The notes beneath the pieces are model-generated. The model made no database searches. It was not told where the DNA came from and was given only the letters and a program-made list of their open reading frames with translations. Below are positions 33,163 to 40,034 of a DNA stretch of 64,000 nucleotides, piece after piece (the stretch's first letter is position 1; each line of letters opens with the position of its first letter). The DNA comes from Streptomyces marispadix (GTDB lineage Bacteria > Actinomycetota > Actinomycetes > Streptomycetales > Streptomycetaceae). The stretch is taken from the NCBI RefSeq assembly GCF_022524345.1, contig NZ_JAKWJU010000002.1, forward strand, positions 5,322,001 through 5,386,000, read 5' to 3'. Position numbers and translations under genes: made by a program.

Positions 33163-35352
33163 TCACCCCTGTACGGCCAGGACCAGCGGCAGTACCCGCT
33201 GTGCCCCGGCCCGCACGAGCAGCCGCGCCGCCACCGCGAGTGTCCAGCCGGTGTCCGTGAAGTCGTCCACCAGAAACACCGGGCCTCCGGCCTCCGCGAC
33301 GGCGTCCGACACGGACGGGGGCAGGGTCAATGCCCCGTGCAGGGCGCGAAGCCGCTGTGCACCGTTGCTACGGGCGACCGGTGCCGACGGGACGTCTTCC
33401 GCATAGGTCACCGTGCCGAGCAGCGGCATGCGCCCGATCTGCGATATGTGCTCGCCCAGTGACCGCACCAGCCGGGGGCGCGTACGGGAGTCGACGGTGA
33501 CCACTCCCACCGGCCGGGTCGGCGCGTCCGGCGCTCCGGTGCCCCAACAGCCGGGAGCCTTGGCCCAGTCGGCTAGCACATCCACGACCGCGGCGACGAC
33601 ATCGTCGGGCACCGGGGCGTCCGTCGCCTGCGGAGTCAGCAGCGGACGTAGCCGGTTCCCCCAGCCGATGTCGGAGAGCCTTCCCAACGCGCGCCCCGTC
33701 GCTGCCTGTTCACCGGCGGGGATGCGCCCCTTCAGTTCCACACCGATCGTGGGCAGCCCGGTCGGCCACATCTTGCGCGGCTCCACTTCCACCCCGGGGC
33801 GGGCGAGTTCGCCGCGTGCCGCCTCCAGGGTGGCGGGGGAGACCTCGTCGGTGAATCGGGGGCCGGCGCAGTTGTCGCAGCGTCCGCACGGCGCGGCGTC
33901 CTCGTCGTCGAGCTGCCTGCGCAGGAACTCCATGCGGCAGTCCGTGGCTGTCGAGTACTCGCGCATGGCGTGCTGTTCGGCTTCGCGCTGGCGCGCCACC
34001 CAGGCGTAGCGCTCCGAGTCGTACTTCCAGGGCTGGCCAGTGACGGTCCACCCGCCGCGGACCCTGCGCACAGCGCCGTCCACGTCCAGCACCTTGAGCA
34101 TGGTCTCCAGTCGGGATCGCCGCAGCTCGACCTGCGGCTCCAGCGCGGGAACCGACAGCGGTCGATCGGCGGCGCCCAGCACATCGAGCGTTCTGCGCAC
34201 CTGGTCCTCCGAGGGGAAGGCCAGTGAGGCGAAGTACCGCCAGATCGCCTCGTCCTCTCGGCCCGGCAGCAGCAGCACCTCCGCATGCTTCACACCACGA
34301 CCGGCCCGGCCCACCTGCTGGTAGTAGGCGATGGGGGAGGAGGGGGAGCCGAGATGGACGACGAACCCCAGATCGGGTTTGTCGAAGCCCATGCCCAGCG
34401 CGGAAGTGGCCACGAGTGCCTTGACGCGGTTGGCCAGCAAGTCGGCCTCCGCCGCCTGCCGTTCGGCGTTCTCCGACTTGCCGGTGTAGGCGGCCACGGT
34501 GTGGCCCTGCGCCCGCAGAAACGCGGTCACCTCCTCGGCCGCGGCGACCGTGAGCGTGTAGACGATGCCTGAACCCGGCAGCTTGTCGAGGTGATCGGAC
34601 AGCCAGGCCATCCGGTGCGCGGCATCGGGCAGCCGGAGCACACCCAGGCTCAGGCTCTCCCGCTCCAGCGGCCCCCGCAGCACGAGCGCTTCCGTGCCGT
34701 GACCGGCGGCGGAACCGTCCGCCGGGGAACCGGTGCCCAGTTGCTCGGCCACGTCGGCGGTGACCCTCGCATTGGCCGTGGCGGTGGTGGCGAGCACGGG
34801 CACGCCCGCTGGGAGTTCGGCGAGCATCGTCCGCAGCCGCCGGTAGTCCGGCCGGAAGTCATGGCCCCAGTCGGAGATGCAGTGAGCCTCGTCCACCACG
34901 AGCAGGCCGGTGGCCGCAGTCAGCGCCGGAAGCACCTGGTCCCGGAAGTCGGGGTTGTTCAGCCGTTCCGGGCTCACCAGCAACACGTCGACCGTGCCCT
35001 CGGCGATCTCCGACTGGATCGCCTCCCACTCCTCCGTGTTCGAGGAGTTGATGGTGCGGGCGCGGATGCCGGCCTCCTCCGCTGCCGCCACCTGGTTTCG
35101 CATCAGGGCGAGCAACGGCGAGACGATGACGGTGGGCCCCTCACCGGCGGCACGCAGCAACGCCGTAGCCACGAAGTAGACCGCCGACTTCCCCCAGCCG
35201 GTGCGCTGCACGACGAGAGCCCGGCGGCGGTCCACCACCAGCGCCTCTATGGCGCGCCACTGGTCGTCGCGCAGCCGGGCCTCGCCCGTGGGGTCGGCGA
35301 CGAGGCGGGCGAGGACGGCATCGGCTTCGAGGCGCAGCTCGGTGTCTTTCAT
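33163..35352 (-). CDS. RecQ-type DEAD/DEAH helicase fused to a phosphoribosyltransferase domain
   Basis: A 729-residue fusion. The N-terminal two-thirds is a RecQ-family helicase: QxxAI-type motif (DDQWRAIEAL), Walker A in RTGWGKS, DEAH in VDEAHCISDWGHDFRPDY, SATATA-equivalent TTATANARV, and the second motor with ATSALGMGFDKPD and YYQQVGRAGRG. A zinc-binding pair CGRCDNC marks the RecQ C-terminal domain. The last 100 residues carry a phosphoribosyltransferase signature, VFLVDDFTDTGWT, preceded by GTVTYAED and RSNGAQR. The combination is known in actinobacteria but its role is not established; a link of DNA repair with nucleotide salvage is speculative. ATG 35352 has a modest AGGG site. Confidence 0.85.
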   Translation of the reverse strand: MKDTELRLEADAVLARLVADPTGEARLRDDQWRAIEALVVDRRRALVVQRTGWGKSAVYFVATALLRAAGEGPTVIVSPLLALMRNQVAAAEEAGIRARTINSSNTEEWEAIQSEIAEGTVDVLLVSPERLNNPDFRDQVLPALTAATGLLVVDEAHCISDWGHDFRPDYRRLRTMLAELPAGVPVLATTATANARVTADVAEQLGTGSPADGSAAGHGTEALVLRGPLERESLSLGVLRLPDAAHRMAWLSDHLDKLPGSGIVYTLTVAAAEEVTAFLRAQGHTVAAYTGKSENAERQAAEADLLANRVKALVATSALGMGFDKPDLGFVVHLGSPSSPIAYYQQVGRAGRGVKHAEVLLLPGREDEAIWRYFASLAFPSEDQVRRTLDVLGAADRPLSVPALEPQVELRRSRLETMLKVLDVDGAVRRVRGGWTVTGQPWKYDSERYAWVARQREAEQHAMREYSTATDCRMEFLRRQLDDEDAAPCGRCDNCAGPRFTDEVSPATLEAARGELARPGVEVEPRKMWPTGLPTIGVELKGRIPAGEQAATGRALGRLSDIGWGNRLRPLLTPQATDAPVPDDVVAAVVDVLADWAKAPGCWGTGAPDAPTRPVGVVTVDSRTRPRLVRSLGEHISQIGRMPLLGTVTYAEDVPSAPVARSNGAQRLRALHGALTLPPSVSDAVAEAGGPVFLVDDFTDTGWTLAVAARLLVRAGAQRVLPLVLAVQG

Positions 35353-35396
35353 GGGCCCTATGCAACCGGATGTGCAACTCATCAGGCCAACGAGCC

Positions 35397-35452
35397 TGTG
35401 GAAAACTCGCAATGAGTATGACATGCGTACAAACCAGGGTGTCTGTGGATAA
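35397..35452. promoter_or_regulatory. Two DnaA-box-like 9-mers in the recQ / DUF4192 intergenic region
   Basis: TGTGGAAAA (35397-35405) and TGTGGATAA (35444-35452) are, on the other strand, TTTTCCACA and TTATCCACA. The second is a perfect match to the E. coli DnaA box and one base from the Streptomyces form. They have the same orientation, 47 bp apart, between divergent genes. Confidence 0.45.
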
Positions 35453-35492
35453 CTGATGACCAACTTCGCTGCCGGACCGGCACGGTTGCCCC

Positions 35493-36753
35493 ATGACACA
35501 GCGAGACAACGGACACCCCAGCCCCAGCGACGACGACACCGGCGACGCGGCGGTGCGTGAACCCCAAGCACAGTCCGGTTCGGCCGCGGCAGCGCCCGCA
35601 CCGGAGAGCGAGATCGCACTGCGCGGCCCCGCCGAACTCGCAGACGCGCTCCCGTATCTGCTCGGCTTCTATCCCGACGACTCCATCGTGGTCGTCGCCC
35701 TGCATGGCCGGCGAGGACGCTTCGGCGGGCGGATCAGGCTCGGCATCCCCGCTGCCCGTGACGAATGGTCTGCCGTCTCCCAGCAGGTCGCGACCTGTCT
35801 GGAGGGCGAGGTCCGGTCGAGCAGCGGGCGTCCCGACGGCGCGATCGTCTTCCTGTGCCAGGAGCCAGGTCCCGGTCAGAAACGGGAGAGGTGATGGAGC
35901 GGCTGCGCCCGCTCGCGCAGGCACTTCGTACGGCCTGCGGTGCGAGGGAGATCCCGGTCTACGAGGCGCTGTGTCTGTCCGACGGCCACTACTGGTCGTA
36001 CTGCTGCCCGGATTCCGCCTGTTGTCCGAGCGAGGGCCGTCGGGTGGGTACGAGCGGCACCTCCGCGATGGCTGCCGCAGCGGCCTACGCGGGAATCCAA
36101 CTACGCGGCTCGCTGCGGGAGATGGAGCGCAGGCTGACGGCGATCGACGCGGAGGCGGGCGATGCCCAGAAGCGCGCCCTCGATTCCGCGAGTTCCGCCC
36201 TCGTGCCGCGGATGCTCGCCCAGGGCGGCTTTTCGTCCGTGAGAGCACAGAACCACTCAAGTTGGCCCAGTCACTGATCACCCGGTTCCGCGATGCCGTC
36301 CCGGACGACGGCGACAGCCGTCTGGCCGACGCCCACGACGACGAACTGCTCAGCGACGAGGACGCAGCGGCGCTGATTCTCGGTCTTCAGGACCGCAGAA
36401 CGCGTGACCGTGCCGCCGAGTGGATGGAGGCCCCCGACTCCGGGCCCGCACTTCGGCTATGGCGCGCCCTCGCCAGACGCTGCGTCGAGCCGTACGACGA
36501 ACACGCTGCGGCACCTCTGACACTCGCGGGATGGGTCGCCTGGTCCACAGGGGACAGGCCCATGGCACGCCTCGCCCTCGACCATGCCCTGCGAAGCGAC
36601 CCGGACTACGTCTTCGCCCGGCTGCTCCACCGTGCCTTCAACGAGGGCGTGGATCCGGAGCCCCTGCGCCGCTGCATGCGCAAGGAACGGGAGGCGCGTC
36701 AAGCCCAAGAGCAGCACGGGTCTGCCGACTCGGCCGCCTGTGGTGCGCCGTGA
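35493..36753 (+). pseudogene. DUF4192 gene broken by two frame changes
   Basis: Three consecutive segments in three frames together match one DUF4192 protein of about 415 residues. Segment 1 (35493-35894) has the domain start ELADALPYLLGFYPDDSIVVVAL and ends at TGA. Segment 2 (coding from about 35870, with an ATG at 35894 overlapping that TGA) carries MERLRPLAQALRTACG and YEALCLSDGHYWSYCC, and ends at 36277. Segment 3 (about 36240-36753) carries LAQSLITRFRDAVPDDG and WVAWSTGDRPMARLALDHALR. Each junction is a -1 change, equal to one missing base. Causes could be real decay, sequencing indels, or, at the first junction, coupled re-initiation at TGATG. The function of DUF4192 is unknown. Confidence 0.75.
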
Positions 36754-36851
36754 CCGGCATGCGAGTCAGCCGTTCAACTCTTTGCAGAAGCCGCTCATCT
36801 CCAGCCCTGATCCGCACTGGAACAACCACAAGAGGAAGCGGAGTTACGCCT

Positions 36852-39035
36852 ATGTCCACGAAGTCGCATCCGGTTCCGCCACAACCGCACACTCCGCGTG
36901 GGTGCCCGCCAGGAGCTGCCCTTCCTGCTCGTGGCACGGCGCGCGAAGGGAACTCCGCACGTGGACGCAGTGCGCCGTGGCTGCCACCGGCCATGGCGGA
37001 ACACAGCTCGGCGCACGCCGCGCTGGTCTGCGTCGCTGCGCCTCATCTGGCTGTGTCCGCCGAACACGGCCAGATGAACGGCGAAGGCATGGAGGGCTTT
37101 TACTACGGGGGCAGACGGGTGCTGTCACGCTGCCGCATCCTCCTCGGCGGAAGGGAACCGCTTCCGCTCCTGGGCCGCATGGCCGGCGCACGACAGGCCC
37201 GCTTCACCGCCACAGCACGGACGACCGTCGGAAGCGGACCCGACCCTGCGATCGTCGTCGACAGACTGCGATCGGCGGAAGGCACGGAACGCATCACCGT
37301 TCGCAACACCGGCGGCCGCCCGCTGAGGCTTCCGTTCGAAGTGCAGCTAGGGACAGACCTCGCGGAGATCGCCGCGATCGCCGTGGGGCGGGCCGGTGAA
37401 GAGCTGCCCGCGTCCGTTCACGGTTCGGGACTGGCTTGGTCCACCGCGAACCTACGGGCCGCTGTCACCGCCGACCCGCAACCGGACACGATCCTCGCCG
37501 GGCTGGGGCTGCTGAGGTGGGACTGGGAGCTGCCGCCTGGGGCAGAACGTACGGTCATGCTTCGGACCGACCTGGCGCGGACAGTGCCTGAGCCGTCACG
37601 TGCCAAGAAGCGCTCAGGCGCGGCACGGGTCCGGGCCAGGAAGAAGGACGCCAGGACCACTGCCGGTCCCGTCTCCTTCTACGCACACAAGCCCCCGGCT
37701 CCGCCGGAACTCTGGCGCAACACCCGCGCTGACGGGGACGACAGCAGGGTCGCTGCACTCTTCCGGAGCGCCCTAGACGACGCCAACGCACTGCTGATGT
37801 CCGACCCGGCAGCACCCTCCGACCTGCATCTCGTCGCGGGGGCTCCCTGGCGCTGTGCCCTTGCGCCGGCCGAGTCCCTGCGGGCGGCCCGGATGCTGCT
37901 GCCGCTCGGCACGCGTCTTACCGCAGGCACGCTACGCATGCTCGCCCGCGGCCAGTTGACCGGATCTGGTGAGGAAACAGGTCGGCTCCCCGGGGCTGTG
38001 CGTCATGCCGGTCCATACGCCCCACCGAGTTGCACCGGTACGGAAGCGACGTTGCTGTTTCCCGCAGCTCTGGCAGAGGCACGGCTGTGGGGTCTGTCCG
38101 AATGCGACACGGAGCAGCTACTGCCCGCTGCCGAGCGGTGCTTGAACTGGATGCTCAAAGTGTCCGACAAGGAGATGTTCGTACCCGACCCCGCGCCGGA
38201 CGGGCCGTTCAGATGCGAAACCCAGGCCGGCGCACACCGAGCGGCGCTCCTCGGTGCTGAACTGCTCGATGGCTGTGGAAGTGACAGGGGAGCTGAGCTG
38301 CGCGACTGGGCCGAGGAACTGCGCCGGAGATTCCAGGAGGAGTTCTGGCACGAAGATGACGCCGGGGGGAGACCCGTGGCGGTCCGCGCCCGGAACGGCA
38401 CCGCCCGCAGTCATCTGAGTTCCGCCGCAGTGGAGTTGCTCGATACGGGCCTGGCGGGGGGCGGCCGTTTCGCGACCGGTCTGCTCACGGCGGAGCAGAC
38501 CGAGCAGCTCGGCCGTCACCTGGGGAGCCGGGCCCTTGATTCGGGCTGGGGCCTGCGCAGCCTCGGAGAGAATGACGAGCGGTACAACCCCTTCGGCCAC
38601 CGTGGCGGCGCAGTTCGCGTCCAGGAGTCCGTGACGGCCGTCGCGGGTCTTGCCGCGGCAGGACATGAACAGGCGGCGGGTTCGCTGCTGCGCGGACTGC
38701 TCGACGCGGCAGCGCAGTTCGACTTCCGGCTTCCCGAGATGTACGCGGCACAGCAGCGGAGCGAAGGCGGCGTGCCACTCCCGCACCCGGCGGCGTGCCG
38801 ACCGGCAGCAACCTCCGCAGCGGGCTCCGTGCACCTGCTCACCGCACTCGCCGGCGTGCGCCCGGACGCTCCGAAAGGCACCGTCTCCGTACGTCCGTGG
38901 AAGACCGGGCCGCTTGGAACAGTGCGCTTCGCGGGTCTGCGGGTCTCAGGCGCACCGTTCTCGGTCCGTGTCGGCAGCGATGGTGAGGGCGAGGTCGAGG
39001 AGATCGCCGACAGTCTGCGAGCTGTCGTCGGCTGA
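36852..39035 (+). CDS. Glycogen-debranching-type (amylo-alpha-1,6-glucosidase-like) protein
   Basis: A 727-residue protein. After 65 disordered residues comes a GDE N-terminal (MEGFYYGGRRVLSRCRILLGG) beta-rich domain, then an (alpha/alpha)6-like region with GAPWRCALAPAESLRAARMLLP, WGLRSLGENDERYNPFGHRGGAV and LPEMYAAQQ. The family hydrolyses alpha-1,6 branches or related oligosaccharides; the active-site acids cannot be placed with certainty. A Lys/Arg-rich insert (residues 255-275) is unusual. ATG 36852 is chosen for the purine-rich GAAGCGGAG upstream; an in-frame ATG at 36762 would add a Ser/Arg-rich stretch. Confidence 0.75.
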   Translation: MSTKSHPVPPQPHTPRGCPPGAALPARGTAREGNSARGRSAPWLPPAMAEHSSAHAALVCVAAPHLAVSAEHGQMNGEGMEGFYYGGRRVLSRCRILLGGREPLPLLGRMAGARQARFTATARTTVGSGPDPAIVVDRLRSAEGTERITVRNTGGRPLRLPFEVQLGTDLAEIAAIAVGRAGEELPASVHGSGLAWSTANLRAAVTADPQPDTILAGLGLLRWDWELPPGAERTVMLRTDLARTVPEPSRAKKRSGAARVRARKKDARTTAGPVSFYAHKPPAPPELWRNTRADGDDSRVAALFRSALDDANALLMSDPAAPSDLHLVAGAPWRCALAPAESLRAARMLLPLGTRLTAGTLRMLARGQLTGSGEETGRLPGAVRHAGPYAPPSCTGTEATLLFPAALAEARLWGLSECDTEQLLPAAERCLNWMLKVSDKEMFVPDPAPDGPFRCETQAGAHRAALLGAELLDGCGSDRGAELRDWAEELRRRFQEEFWHEDDAGGRPVAVRARNGTARSHLSSAAVELLDTGLAGGGRFATGLLTAEQTEQLGRHLGSRALDSGWGLRSLGENDERYNPFGHRGGAVRVQESVTAVAGLAAAGHEQAAGSLLRGLLDAAAQFDFRLPEMYAAQQRSEGGVPLPHPAACRPAATSAAGSVHLLTALAGVRPDAPKGTVSVRPWKTGPLGTVRFAGLRVSGAPFSVRVGSDGEGEVEEIADSLRAVVG

Positions 39036-39111
39036 GCGGAAGTTGAGGCGACAGCAAGAGCGAGACCCGTCGGCGCAACGCCCGGCAAGCCGCCGCGGAA
39101 CTGCCTGATTA

Positions 39112-39139
39112 TCGTCAGGGAGACGACTATGATCACGAC
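39112..39139 (+). promoter_or_regulatory. Leaderless promoter with overlapping palindrome before the Nudix regulator
   Basis: A -10 element TATGAT (39128-39133) lies six bases before ATG 39140, so the transcript should start at or next to the start codon. Immediately upstream, TCGTC-AGGGA-GACGA (39112-39126) is a perfect 5-5-5 palindrome between the expected -35 and -10 sites, well placed for repression, possibly by the gene product itself. Confidence 0.55.
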
Positions 39140-39898
39140 ATGCCCTACGACCCGTCGGCCTTCCCCCCATTCGCCGTCACCGTCGACCTCGTGGTGCTCA
39201 CGGTGCGCAGACATGCGTTGTGCGCACTGGTGGTACGCCGCGGCGAACCACCGTACGAAGGCAAATGGGCGCTGCCCGGGGGCTTTGTCCGGGCTGATGA
39301 GGACCTCACTTCGGCAGCGGCACGAGAACTCGCGGAGGAGACGGGCCTCCATGCGCATGGGACCGACAGCGGTCTCCCCGGTGCGCATCTGGAACAGCTT
39401 GCGACGTATGGCGATCCGGGCCGCGACCCGAGGATGCGCGTCGTCAGTGTCGCCCATCTCGCCCTCGCCCCGGACCTGCCGTCGCCCACACCAGGAGGAG
39501 ACGCCAGGGGCGCACGATGGGCCCCGGTCGACGAACTGCTCGGCGTGGGAGACCTGTCCAGGTACGCCGACGACGGCAACAAATCGTCACTCGCCTTCGA
39601 CCACGAACAAATCCTCGCGGCGGGCGTGGAGCGGGCCCGCTCCAAGATCGAGTACTCATCGCTCGCCACCGCCTTCTGTCCACCGGAGTTCACTGTCGGG
39701 GAACTGCGCAGGGTCTACGAAGCGGTCTGGGGAGTCGTGCTCGACCCGCGCAACTTCCACCGGAAGGTCACGGGGACTCCGGGCTTCCTCGTACCTAGCG
39801 GCGGCACCACCACGCGCCAGGGAGGACGCCCCGCTCAACTGTTCCGCGCCGGGGGCGCCACGTTGCTCAACCCGCCGATGCTGCGCCCCGAGGTCTGA
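39140..39898 (+). CDS. Nudix-domain protein with C-terminal winged helix (NrtR-like regulator)
   Basis: A 252-residue protein joining an N-terminal Nudix domain (complete box GFVRADEDLTSAAARELAEETGL split as G-x5-E-x7-REL-x-EE-x-GL, residues 49-71) to a C-terminal winged helix (FCPPEFTVGELRRVYEAVWG, with FHRKV). This is the NrtR layout: regulators of NAD-related genes that bind ADP-ribose. An intact Nudix box means it could still hydrolyse a nucleoside diphosphate derivative. There is no ribosome site before ATG 39140, consistent with the leaderless promoter. No NAD-biosynthesis gene is adjacent. Confidence 0.8.
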   Translation: MPYDPSAFPPFAVTVDLVVLTVRRHALCALVVRRGEPPYEGKWALPGGFVRADEDLTSAAARELAEETGLHAHGTDSGLPGAHLEQLATYGDPGRDPRMRVVSVAHLALAPDLPSPTPGGDARGARWAPVDELLGVGDLSRYADDGNKSSLAFDHEQILAAGVERARSKIEYSSLATAFCPPEFTVGELRRVYEAVWGVVLDPRNFHRKVTGTPGFLVPSGGTTTRQGGRPAQLFRAGGATLLNPPMLRPEV

Positions 39899-40034
39899 CG
39901 ACTCATCGCTTCCTGAGTCGCGGCACCCCGCCAGTAGCAATGGACTTGGCCCGGCGAAGGCATTAGCGCTGAAAGCGGGACATGTCACGTTATCTTGCCT
40001 GGATGCGTCCCCCACGCGTCACGCGGGAGAAGCG

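Noticed and set aside
37103..38834. Antisense open frames across the debranching-type gene
   Set aside because: They overlap a well-supported coding frame and have no recognisable product.
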